Source of the DNA: Adiantum capillus-veneris
Taxonomy: Eukaryota; Streptophyta; Polypodiopsida; Polypodiales; Pteridaceae
Assembly (NCBI GenBank): GCA_014529385.2
Contig: CM043953.1
Location: 95,021,342 to 95,081,341 of the forward strand
Direction of reading: 5' to 3'
Length of the DNA: 60,000 bases
The notes under the pieces are model-generated. The model searched no databases, was not told the DNA's origin, and saw only the letters and a program-made list of their open reading frames with translations. The translations under genes were made by a program, and so were the position numbers. Shown piece after piece: positions 11,848 to 21,296 of the stretch. Position 1 is the stretch's first letter; every line of letters starts with the position of its first letter.

Positions 11848-11923
11848 TCGCTAACCGCGAGGCATTCTGCTAACCGCGAGGCATCCCGCTACCTGCGAGG
11901 CATGCCGCTAACCGCGAGGAACA
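11848..11923. repeat. 19-bp GC-rich tandem repeat, four units
   Basis: Four units of about 19 bp with the core CGCTAACCGCGAGGCAT, one carrying CTACCTGCGAGG. The repeat is much richer in CpG than its AT-rich surroundings. Confidence 0.8.
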
Positions 11924-12205
11924 AAAGATATTCTTTCAACAATTCTTCTCTTTAAATGATTCTTCAAACATGGTCAACCACTTCTTCATATCAATCAGAA
12001 TCCACTTATCAAACAATAACAATTTAATAAGCAATAACAATTCAAAAAACAGTGACAATTTATCAAATAGTTCTTTCACTAATCTATAAAAACAGATGCT
12101 TGTTTCTTGTGATGGAATCACATTTCTCGGACAGTTTAAGGGGTTCCCTATGGTTAGCTTCCCAAGTCAAACATGAATAGCAATGCAGAATTATAAATTT
12201 GTCTT

Positions 12206-12380
12206 ACCTGATTTGGAGCGCGTGCGGCTAACTCCTGTGCTGGAGGTTGGACGGCTTCGACTTCTTCTTCGGTTGATGCTATTGCATGAGATACGTTCAG
12301 AGTAGACACCTTTCTTCCCACCTTCCTTGGTGGTGCAACGACATGGGCGTTCTTAGCACTTCACGTTACACGCTTCGGTG
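12206..12380 (-). pseudogene. Short coding exon, function unknown (MAPKR...)
   Basis: On the minus strand an ATG at 12380-12378 opens MAPKRVT, then a TGA, then SAKNAHVVAPPRKVGRK, ASTEEEVEAVQPPAQ and ELAARAPNQ. A splice-donor-like CAG/GTAAGA lies at about 12206. A CT-rich leader (12418-12478) and a TATA-like element upstream suit a first exon. I do not recognise the protein. The internal stop makes it a probable pseudogene or element remnant. Confidence 0.35.
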
Positions 12381-12417
12381 CCATAACTTCGGAATAGAGA
12401 AAAGAAAAGCGCGTTGT

Positions 12418-12477
<60 letters not shown>

Positions 12478-13064
12478 GTGTTCACAAACCGAGAGACGGC
12501 ACATCAACGATTGGAGATGGAGATGGCTTGAACGTGAGAGGTTAAGGGAAAGAGGCTTCCTCTGATGCATCGTTGCAAGAGAGCTTCCGCTTCTGTAGAT
12601 GTGTGTGTTCAAAGTGAGAGGAGAAGGGTCCTTTATGTAGGCCCTAGGGGGGTGCTAAGAATACTGAGAGGTTTCAAGAATAGGAGAAGGAAAAGCTTGC
12701 ACGTCATCGCAGCTCTAAAAAAAGAAGTTCATAAATCCTATGCGTGATTTTTAAAAAGCTCTATACTTACAAGTTCGCATTCTATCTTTAGAGAGAGAAT
12801 AAAAGAAGTATCCTAATTATGACTCACCTCTCTTTCTTTCCTAAAAACACTATCTCTAAGCTTTTTTCTCACACATAGATTAGGTTCCCACATAAACCTA
12901 TTGTTCCACATGAAGAAAGATCATAAATAAATAGATCCTGAACCCGATTTTCAATCCGATTCCTCTAATAAACTCATGATGACTCACAAAATTGAGAATC
13001 TCAATTACTTTGCAAAATAACTGAAATGACTTATATGGATAAATGTTGGGTACATTATAGTCGA
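12418..13064 (-). promoter_or_regulatory. Minus-strand promoter and leader with CT tract, copy 1
   Basis: Read on the minus strand, a TATA-like CTACATAAAGGACC (about 12630) is followed by a leader rich in CT and CA and then by a pure CT tract (12478-12418) that leads into the MAPKR exon. The same leader occurs at 15242-15890, where the TATA-like box is a cleaner CTATATAAAGGATCC. The promoter role is inferred. Confidence 0.45.
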
Positions 13065-13201
13065 ATTCAATGGCTAGTGACCGGATTCAAAAGCAGACTT
13101 GTCTTCTCAAGGGTGGCCACGCATGGGTGGATTTGAGGGTCCGATTTTGACTTATCTACACAAGGGCGGCTACACATGGTTGCCTCTCATGAGAGAGGGC
13201 A
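13065..13201 (+). repeat. Family Y LTR, continuation of copy 3
   Basis: Resumes the LTR text (AATTCAATGGC, CAAAAGCAGACTTGTCTTCT, CTCATGAGAGAGGGCAG) and stops just before the TATA-like region found in the other copies. Confidence 0.65.
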
Positions 13202-13856
13202 GTTGATTGGTAGATACAGGTGGATTCACACCAAACCGTGTAAACACTCACTCATTTTTTTGAAAGAAGTTGTGTAATTCAGCTTAGGATGATTTGTAGT
13301 TGTAGTGTAATTTGACATACTCTCTCAACCTTTGTGAGTCTACACCCTTGTAAGTGGCCGAATGGGTGTGGGAAAGATCCCTTAACCTTTAAGTCAAAAC
13401 CCTTAGTTTTAGACTAAAGAGATATAATTAGCTTGAAATATTGGAAAACGTTTACTCTGAGAGCTTCTTGCTGCTACAAATTGTAATCCTCTTTTCTCCT
13501 AGACTGGTAATCAGAATTCATTTCCAAATAGCACATTGTGTTCCTTGTCTCTTGCTCTACAATCTAAGTATAATCATTTTCAATTCTACTGTGGTTTTCG
13601 ATGCTTTTCTTATGAGCTAAATCGATTGATTTGAAGGTTAAAATGGTTATTTTTTAATGTTTTGACCATGGATAAGTGTTTCTATGCTTAAGGGGAATCT
13701 TTCTAAGTAGTTCTATTTCAGTTTTCTGCACATTTTTTGTGGTGGATTGTGATACCTTCCCAGATAGTGACAAAACTTGGTAGGATTGTGCCCCTAGGTG
13801 TTGTGATACCTCTCCTTAAGTTTTGTTGCAATTTTATTGAAAGCCTAAGTGGCTAA
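13202..13856. other. No recognised gene; LTR-like text
   Basis: AT-rich sequence with stretches such as ACACCCTTGTAAGTGGCC that look like a U5 region. No partner repeat could be matched and no ORF is convincing. Confidence 0.4.
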
Positions 13857-14264
13857 CTAAACTCTAAGTGAGCGACTAAACACTTTTGCCAAAAGAAAAT
13901 GAGAGAGGTGAGAGAGAGGGAGAGCCAAAGTGTGGTAAGGAGGAGGGAAAGGGGTAATAATGCAACATGGGTTAACACCAAACGCGTTTCGCATTAAGAT
14001 CTTTAGTGGTGTAATCCAAACAAGAGGTGTAGGTGGGTTTAAATAGGAAACCATCAAAAAAGGGTGGAGGGGGTTCCAAGGAGGCATGTACAAAGTTTAA
14101 AGGGGGAGGAGGCCTCTTTAATAGAGGAGGAATAATCCCTATCAAGGGGTAGGAAAAAGAGGGAAGGGGGGATTTAAAGAGGAAAAAGGGATGGTTTAAG
14201 TGTGCCAATTACAAGAGGGTACCATGAGGTGAAGATTAGGACATAAATTAAATGGAGGAGAAGG

Positions 14265-14287
14265 GGGGGGGGGGGGGGGGGGGGGGG
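14265..14287. repeat. Poly-G tract
   Basis: About two dozen consecutive G within a G-rich, purine-biased stretch (13860-14480) on the plus strand. Confidence 0.8.
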
Positions 14288-14386
14288 TAAAAAAAGGGTT
14301 GTTCCTTTAGAAAAGGGGTAAGTGACCAAAGTTACGCTAGGGGAGAATAAGGAGGGGGAAAGGGAGGAGGGGAAGAAGGGCTCTTA

Positions 14387-15239
14387 CTAGAGAGAAGGTT
14401 GCCAAGGTTGGGTGCATTGAGCCAGCAAATGACTGGTTTGGTAAAGGGGGGGGGGAGTTTGGAGTGGATTTCTAGGTTGGTTAATGGATTGGGCCAGATT
14501 AAGTTGGCGGGTAAAGGGTGTGAAGGGGATTTTGACAATGAAAGGTGCTGCATTCTTGAGGTTACTTTTCAAAAGTAAAGCGAGCCTGGAAGCATAGGTA
14601 ACATAGAGAAAGCAAGCCTTTAGGAATGGTGCATGGTAACCCTTAGCTCTAAGCCCGCAGAAGAAGAGGTTGCAAATAGAGATAAAACCCTCGAGTGTGC
14701 TTTCTCTAATGATATATCTCTTGAGCTCTGATAAAATAAATACAATTTTCTGGTGCGTAGGGTGCCAAGACTGCCATGGGATGTAGTTATAGGAGTTAAG
14801 TGGTTTTTGGTGACAGTGTGTGTCAAGAATCCCTTTAGAGTAGAACGAAGGCCCTTTGAAGAAGTGAACCAAAATAAAATCTTCATGTGGGGAGATAGAG
14901 GGAGTGATCTTAATGTGTTCTTGGAGAGGATGCACGTACTCAAGGAGGAGTTTTTTAAGGCTAGAGAGGGGGCCATCCCAAACCCCAAATGCATCGTCTA
15001 TGAATCTCTTGAAGTAAAGGAGACAAGGGAAGAGATAAGGTTCCCTCCTTCCTCTAAGTAACATAAAAAAAGACAAGCATACACCACCACAAAGTTAGAC
15101 CCCATTGCGGTGCCTTTCACTTGATGCCAAAGCTTCCCTTGAAAGGAGATGTAATGGTGGTTGAGAATGAGAGAGGCCAGGGAAAGGATGAAACTAACTT
15201 TTGGATAAGGAAAGAGACCTTGGATAGAGTTTTTAAGTG

Positions 15240-15298
<59 letters not shown>

Positions 15299-15303
15299 TT
15301 CAC
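14387..15303 (-). pseudogene. Penelope-like retroelement reverse transcriptase fragment
   Basis: Two overlapping minus-strand frames join across a frameshift near 15040. The upstream one contains ILNHHYISFQGKLWHQVKGT and AMGSNFVVVYACLFLCYLEE. The downstream one contains YFKRFIDDAFGVWDG, ITPSISPHEDFILVHF, KPLNSYNYIPWQSWHPTHQK and LSELKRYIIRES. This order (Q-x-x-G-x-A-M-G-S/T, then F/Y-I-D-D, then K-P-x-x-x-x-x-Y and H-P-x-H-x-K) is the pattern of Penelope-like RTs, not of LTR or LINE RTs. The catalytic pair is FIDD. The N-terminal RT half is missing and the frame runs straight out of an AG/CT microsatellite. Proline-rich frames downstream to 13857 may be its decayed C-terminal part. No GIY-YIG endonuclease was seen. 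Confidence 0.7.
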
Positions 15304-15990
15304 AAACCGAGAGACGACACATCAAAGATTGGAGATGGAGATGGCTTGAACGTGAGAGGTTAAGGGAGAGAGTCTTCCTTCGGCGTGTCGTTGAAAGAGA
15401 GCTACCGCTTCTGTAGATGTGTGTGTTCAAAGTGAGAGGATAAGGATCCTTTATATAGGTCCTAGGGGGGTGCTAAGAATACTGAGAGGTTTCAAGAATA
15501 GGAGAAGGAAAATCTCGCACGTCATCGCGGGGGTTTTTTTTTTTTTAACGTTCGTAAATCCTATGCAATATTTTTAAAAAGCTCTACACTTACAAGTTCC
15601 CATTCTATCTTGAGAGAGAGAAGAAAATAGGTATCCTAATTTTGCCTCACCTCTCTTTCTTTCCTAAAAATACTATCTCTAAGCTTTTTCCTCACACATA
15701 GATTAGGTTCCCACATAAACCTATTGTTCCACATAAAGAAAGATCATAAATAAATAGATTATGAATCCGATTTTCAATCCGATTGCTCTAATAAACTCAT
15801 GATGACTCACAAAATTGAGAATCTCAATTACTTTGCAAAATAACTGAAATGACTTATATGGATAAATGTTGGGTACATTATAGTCGAATTCAATGGCTGG
15901 TGGCCAAATTCAGAAGCAGACTTGTCTTCTCAAGGGTGGCCATGGATGGGTGGATTTGAGGGTCCGATTTGGACTTATCTGCATAAGGGC
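15242..15990 (-). repeat. Second copy of promoter, leader and LTR piece (duplicate of 12418-13160)
   Basis: From the AG tract (15242-15297) rightward the sequence parallels 12418-13160: TGTTCACAAACCGAGAGACG, the TATA-like box (minus strand, about 15455), GGATAAATGTTGGGTACATT and a family Y LTR piece ending near 15990. Divergence is a few percent. Left of the AG tract the two copies have nothing in common: one leads into the MAPKR exon and the other into the Penelope-like RT. Confidence 0.85.
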
Positions 15991-17345
15991 GGCTACTCCC
16001 AATTCCTACTTTCAAAACAAGCTTGAGATTTGACCACATGGCCAAAATCTTAGCCAAGGATTTGAGAGCCTGGCTAGGAAGATATTTTCAAATACTACCT
16101 TGTGGAAGGCTTTGACCTTAGAAAACAATTTGAGATTTATCCATATGGCCAAATCTTCAAGATATTGGTGATTCCGAATTGGATCTAAAGTATTAAACTC
16201 TCTAAAATCGTGTTAGTTGCTTTTACAATAATGGCAACAGATCTTCTTTTTTACCTTCTCACAAGAATTCCCAAATGAATTGCTTCCAGCACCGAAGCAT
16301 TAGGAACATGTGATTAACCACTTGCAGAAGAACCATGAGAAGTGGCTACATTGTTGTTACCACCTTTTCTTTGAGTAGTAATGAAGCCATGTTCAACTGC
16401 ACGTTGTCTAGTCCTATTTTTTCTAGAAAGTGACTCTTGCAACAGCAATGTGTATAATGCATCAAACTTGATAACTTCTGGATTTCCTTAGCTCATAAAT
16501 CCCCAAGTACTAGCAAAATCCTGGTAAAAATTTGGTAAGGCATCAAGAACAGTCTGCACCATAGGAAAACTGTCTGAAATGACTTTGCCTGGAGAAATAC
16601 GTTGCCCATTGATATCCTTGATACTAGCAAGGAAAGTATCCATGTCATCTTCCTCAAGCATAATCTTGGACTCCAGTTCTTTATGTAGCAATGGAATTTT
16701 AGCCTCATTGCAACTTGCATAAAGACCAATCAGAATATCCCAAGCTTGTTTTGCATATTTTGTTGAACGAATGTGAGGAGTAACAGTGCGCTTCACAACC
16801 AATACAATCAATACATGAGCATGTGCATCTTTTACATCTCAAAGAGCTTGCTCAACCATAGACAAAACAGCTCTGGTAGCAGTAATCTTGCCACCAAAAC
16901 CTAGAACATCCTCAACATCGCCTACATCCTCAAAACCGGGACGTAGATCAATGCCCAACACAATGTTCCAAACGCTCTTTGACACAAAGACATGTTGCAT
17001 CTTGTAAGCCCAATTTTCCCATCCAATCTATCCACAGGGGCAAACCTCTTGAACACATATGTGTTGTTGTTAGCCATGGTAAATGCTGCACCTGATGTGA
17101 AAACTTCCCGAAACGAGGAGAAATAAAGGGGGAACAACACACGCTATATAGCACAAACCGTAGAAGACTGTATATCATAAAGCACAAAAGACTATAAGTG
17201 ACCTACTATGTAGAAAACAACATTGAAAGAAATTCTACAAAAAATGACAAAATAACATGTATAATACTGTTTGTAGTGGAAAGGGAGGCCGAAATGAGCC
17301 CAAATAAAAAATCTGTGCTCGTCAAAGCTAGAAATAGAGTCTCCT
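15991..17345 (-). mobile_element. Ty1/copia remnant: gag and leader (copy 1)
   Basis: The minus strand from 17345 downward gives a leader, then an ATG at 17077 (MANNNTYVFKRF, DRLDGK), then after frameshifts the Gag UBN2 domain. Sequence further left (CTACTTTCAAAACAAGCTTG) recurs in the copia at 42390. The leader block with GAAATGAGCCCAAAT matches 55040-55075. No LTR is attached on either side. At the left it is cut off against a family Y LTR piece. Confidence 0.75.
16488..16811 (-). pseudogene. Copia Gag (UBN2 domain) fragment, copy 1
   Basis: Open for 107 codons with AKQAWDILIGLYAS, LHKELESKIMLEE and DMDTFLASIKDINGQ, then VQTVLDALPNFYQDFASTW. These are the helices of the UBN2/copia Gag domain, in which A-W-x-x-L and L-P-x-x-Y/F-x-x-F/L are conserved. 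The protein forms the particle that packages element RNA. A close paralogue is at 42585-42998. The N-terminal 80 residues are in another frame (17077-16922). Confidence 0.85.
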
Positions 17346-18239
17346 TGTCGGGATTCCAAACCACGGAAGATGAAGAAGATGAAGATGAAGATGAAGGAGA
17401 GTATTTTATCCTACCTCTAGTATGAATCAAGCGTAGATCAACTGAGCTGAAAGAACAAATTCCAATCTCTTAGGCTCAAAGATCTATGCAAGAGCTAGAG
17501 AAGATGAGAGAAGAAAGAAGGCAAAATATGACTTAGGAAAATAAAAAGGTAGAAGCAAAGAGTGACGATGCGGATGATGAAGCGGAAGATGATCAGGACA
17601 AAAATTTAGAACAAAGAAAAGCAAAAATGTTAGAAAAGATAAAACAGTTCAAGAAAAGGACAATTGTAGATAGAGTGGAGCTTGTCGGCACCATGCGGCA
17701 ACACAATTGCAATGTTCTCAAGCGCAAAGCGAAGCAATGAGATAAAGAGGAGCCCAAAAAGTAAAAGAAAAATTATATTGAATCCTTAGATGACTCCTCA
17801 AAAGGCAAAGAAAAGTACGACAAAGAAATTTGCCAAGGAGAACCCTTAGAAATCCATACAAAAACAATGTCACCTCTCTCCCCCAAGGCCATGAGGAGTT
17901 CCAATGTCCAAGAAAATATTTTTGAGCAATCTGATTATCGTGTGAGACCACCAAATTTATGATAATATGGATTAGAGGAGAAAAGCAATTGCTATGTCAA
18001 TCTAGAACAAAAAGGAGATTGAATTCCCAATAAAACAATCCACTATCTAGTCAATAATTCACTCATAAAGAACACAACACAACAATGGACATCCTTAATC
18101 TACCATAATACACAACGTAGCACCTAAAAAATCAACACATTATCTCGTAGAGCATGCCTCTTGACATCCTTCAGTGTAAAACATTACTAAAAACAACACA
18201 ATCTCTCAAAATAACATGGTAGAACTATTTCTCCATCCA
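17346..18239 (+). other. Degenerate acidic/basic coding-like stretch
   Basis: The plus strand reads, with several stops, EDEEDEDEDEG, later LEKMREERRQ, EAKSDDADDEAEDDQDK and MLEKIKQFKKRTIVDRVELV. It looks like an eroded charged, coiled-coil-like protein segment, perhaps the upstream part of the gypsy remnant that follows, but I cannot assign it. Confidence 0.3.
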
Positions 18240-19496
18240 TGCAATAGAAAAAAATGAGACTGACAAATTTAAGGGAAGTGCAGGCATTGATGGGACATTG
18301 TGGTTGTTACCATAGATTCATCTACATGTATGTATTCATTGAAAAACCCATTTATGGCCTTATCACTCACTTTGAATGGACAAAAAAATGTGAAGAATCG
18401 TTCTAAAATGTCAAACAAGCCTTGATAACTGCACCAATATTGAAGACTCCAGATTGGAACAAAGTTCTCCATGTTCATGTTGATGCTTCAAATTTTGTTA
18501 TTGATTGCATATTAGCTCATCTGGATGAGGGGACAATATATTTTCCTATCTCCTATGCCATCAAACAAATAAACTTAGTAAATAAGTACTACACCACCAC
18601 TAAAAGGGAGGGCCTTGGAATGGTGTATGTGGTTAAGAAATTTTGATACTACTTGTTAGCTAATAAGTTTTGTCTTTTTTGTAGACCACCATGCCTTACT
18701 ATATTTGATGAATAAGCCATGCAATAAAGTAAGAATACTGAGATTGTTTAGCATCCTATTCAAGTTTGACCTCATAGTGATAGTCAAAAAGGGTATCACT
18801 CACCAAAGAGCAGATCATCTATCAAGGATCACTTTGGGAGAAGCGCCAAAAGGAGTATATGATGATTTGTTAGACTCTTATCTATTCTCCATAGAGATGA
18901 TTCCTAGATGGTCAGATGACCATGTATCTTTAATGACCATAACTCAAGTAGATTCATAGATACCACTTCCTATTACACCATGATTGATTGAGAAATCGGC
19001 TTTATATTGCTATTTGGGAAGACTATATCAAAGAAAGAAGAATGGGATTCTACAATTGTGCATTGGCCTTGAGGATTATGCAAACTATTTGATTCAAGCT
19101 CATACGAAGGTTGTGGGATTCCATTTTGTAGAAGACCAAACTTTACGACGATTAACTTGGTTAGGGGTCTATTGGCCTACCATGAGGAAAGACATTCATA
19201 ATTATGTGAACAATTGTTCTCAATGTAGGAAACAGGTTGCAGTACGTCATGTCATCTTATTCCAGATCTTTGTGACACCTCTAGTAGAGTATCTGACCAA
19301 TAGGAAATTCCTTGTGGATATGAGTAAGAGAAGACATAGAGAAATTGATATAGAAGCAACCAAATTTGTGTTGATTGGACATCAACTCTATCGACAAGGA
19401 AAGGACTAATAACTCATACTATATGCCAATGAAGATGAATACCTTCGTATCCTAGAACATCTGCACGTTGGGCTGGCAGGAGGACATTTCTCTCAC
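18240..19496 (+). pseudogene. Ty3/gypsy RT-end, RNase H and integrase remnant, left half
   Basis: The plus strand gives LREVQALMGHCGCYHRFI (RT thumb), APILKTPDWNKVLHVHVDAS, PISYAIKQIN and TTTKREGLGMVYVVKKF (RNase H), QRADHLSRITLGEAP (linker), then RLTWLGVYWPTMRKDIHNYV and CSQCRK (integrase zinc-binding-like) and finally LHVGLAGGHFSH. Stops and frameshifts separate the blocks. The last motif is cut by the CACTA element and its frame resumes at 41464. Integrase would insert the cDNA into the host chromosome. Confidence 0.88.
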
Positions 19497-19622
19497 CACT
19501 ACAAGAGATTCTTCATATTAGAGATTCTAGCAGTGCGACACTCAAATGTGAAAATCCACGGTGTCGCTATGAGTGTTGCTATATTATTTGTTGCATAGCA
19601 ACGCTCATAGAAACACCGACAG
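19497..19622. repeat. Left terminal and subterminal repeats of the CACTA element
   Basis: The terminal CACTACAAGAGAT is followed at 19560-19620 by an imperfect hairpin: GTGTCGCTATGAGTGTTGCTAT pairs with ATAGCAACGCTCATAG and AACACCGACA across a loop of about 15 bases. Such motifs bind the element's own regulatory protein in En/Spm. Confidence 0.75.
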
Positions 19623-19699
19623 GGAAAAAAAAGAAACTAAGAGCACAAAAAATTCAGATCTCAGATATGAGTTTTGGCACTCTCAATTTACAAGTATAC

Positions 19700-19705
19700 C
19701 TACAC

Positions 19706-19784
<79 letters not shown>

Positions 19785-19850
19785 CCCCCCCCACACACAC
19801 ACAGCCACACACCCACAGACACATAGACACACACACACACACACCCTTGC
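19700..19850. repeat. Compound microsatellite (CT)n-(C)n-(CA)n
   Basis: About 80 bp of CT, a short poly-C, then CA/ACAC units with minor interruptions. It marks the join between the CACTA left end and the truncated gag-only LTR element. Confidence 0.9.
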
Positions 19851-19855
19851 AGCCA

Positions 19856-21296
19856 AGGGTGGTTCCAAGTCCTCAAAATGCCAAGCCTGTTGAGGTAAGA
19901 CCTACTATTGGTTATGTTCTTTGGAGATTTCCAGTATGTGAAGTGCATGTGCTGAGGGTGGACGAGCGTGCCAACGAGGAGAATCTCCGTGTTGAGGTGA
20001 ACAGAGATACGAAAGTGGTAGCAGATATGGAGGTTCTGATGTGGGTTGAAGAGGTAAAACTTGTTCTTGTGGGAAGTTTGCATGAAAAGATAGCAGAATG
20101 CAATGGGGTTGCAGATATCGAGGGTTCAGGAGCTATGAGGAAAGTGAGCAAAGTCGGTAAGATGGTCAAGCTTTTGGGGAGCAGCAAGCGGATGAAGATG
20201 CTGATACGGAGTTGATATATGATGCTGATGATGATGACGGTACAAGCTCGCATAGCTGGAGACAAGCGAGTAGAATAGTGCGGATGATTCCACATCCTTG
20301 ACGGGGAGACAGAGTCTGAGGAACCTGAACTAGTAAGGTAAAGTTGCCCTCTTATGTGTTTGATGTTATGGTAGTAGCCCATGTGCAAGAAGAGCAGGAA
20401 ACAAAGCAAGCTGAGATGCTTGATAAAGACCAAATGGAGCGGCCTATAGATGATGGAATGCAGGTGAAGGTGGTGTGTGGTGCCATGCTAATGGTTGTGC
20501 TGATGAAAGTAGCGGTGGAATGTGCCATGTTGGTGCAATAGAAGCAGCATTTTGCCAGGAGAGATAGAGCAGTCGTACCTATGGAGAAAGTCGAGATGAA
20601 TGCAAAAGAGAACGAGTTTCTCTTTTCCTTGGTGGAGCAGGATGCAGCAGTAGAAGAGGTGCTTGAAGAACAAGAGAATGAAGCTGAAGAGCAAGAGGTG
20701 CTGATCGACCTTGAAGGGCCGGTAGATGAGGAAGGGCTCGATGATACTGGAATTGAGTGTGTGACCAAAAAGGAGGTTGTGATGCCAAAGACGGAGGAGA
20801 TTCCAATACAACACACATGTCCAATGGTGGAGAAAGAAGAATCCCAAGCACTAACTTTGCGTTCATTGAAGGTATGTAAGCTATGGTTGACGGATATGGT
20901 GGTAGATGCAGCTATGCAGTGGTTGTCTCACCAAGTACATGGTTCTATGGTGGAGTCCTCCACTTTATTTGGTTGGGAGGGAGGGTCAGACGTGTGTTGG
21001 AGCTTGGTGTTAGGTAGGCTATGGGCAGCCTACACACATGATGGTCTAGGAGCTGGGGTATGACACTATGTTGAGCAGTTATAGATGGGTGGTAGATATC
21101 AAAGGCAGGTGTTTGATCCAGGTGGAAGCTATATGATGCAAGGGGTGGGGCAACCCACTTGAAGGTTTGATAGTAGGCAATAAAATTGTGTACATATGGT
21201 TTTGGTTTTCTCATAGTGTGCGCGAGGTTTTGCAGTTAGAAATGGAATAAAGCTTTTATGTGGTTGAGCATAAATGCTCAACTAGGTGGTTGGCAA
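19856..21296 (+). pseudogene. Interior of gag-only LTR element, copy 1 (5'-truncated)
   Basis: Matches 26808-28328 along its length, from AAGGGTGGTTCCAA to a purine-rich stretch before an LTR. Translation gives RPTIGYVLWRFPVCEVHVLR, a Glu-rich middle, then from 20581 MEKVEMNAKENEF, VEEVLEEQENEAEEQE and LIDLEGPVDEEGLDD, and at the end GSMVESSTLFGWEGGS. The first frame closes near 20215 and others open, so it is broken. I recognise no catalytic domain. A very acidic N-terminal and central region suggests a structural or nucleic-acid-associated protein. The gag part present in the second copy is absent here. Confidence 0.5.
20581..21063 (+). CDS. Acidic protein of unknown function, copy 1
   Basis: 160 codons from an ATG, unusually long for this decayed region. 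The N-terminal half is rich in Glu (EEVLEEQENEAEEQE) and is followed by a hydrophobic-aromatic part (KVCKLWLTDMVVDAAMQWL, TLFGWEGGS). The paralogue at 27523 keeps the same frame, length and motifs despite many substitutions, so both descend from a real coding sequence of the mobile element. I cannot name the family. It lies 230 bp upstream of an LTR, the position of the last ORF of an LTR element. Confidence 0.45.
   Translation: MEKVEMNAKENEFLFSLVEQDAAVEEVLEEQENEAEEQEVLIDLEGPVDEEGLDDTGIECVTKKEVVMPKTEEIPIQHTCPMVEKEESQALTLRSLKVCKLWLTDMVVDAAMQWLSHQVHGSMVESSTLFGWEGGSDVCWSLVLGRLWAAYTHDGLGAGV

Larger units (their letters stand above)
11097..13064. mobile_element. Unclassified 2-kb insert splitting a family Y LTR
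   Basis: The LTR sequence stops at about 11096 and resumes at about 13065, so this segment was inserted into it. It holds a short GC-rich tandem repeat, a minus-strand promoter and leader with a CT tract, and a short minus-strand coding start. I see no terminal inverted repeats or transposase. A chimeric DNA transposon or a gene-fragment capture is possible. Its right-hand 650 bp recurs at 15242-15890. Confidence 0.5.

Noticed and set aside
11848-11923. CRISPR-like spaced repeats
   Set aside because: The units are directly adjacent with no unique spacers and the setting is a plant transposon region.
19553-19620. A microRNA-type hairpin gene
   Set aside because: The same motif occurs in the right subterminal region of the CACTA element, so it is explained as transposon end structure.
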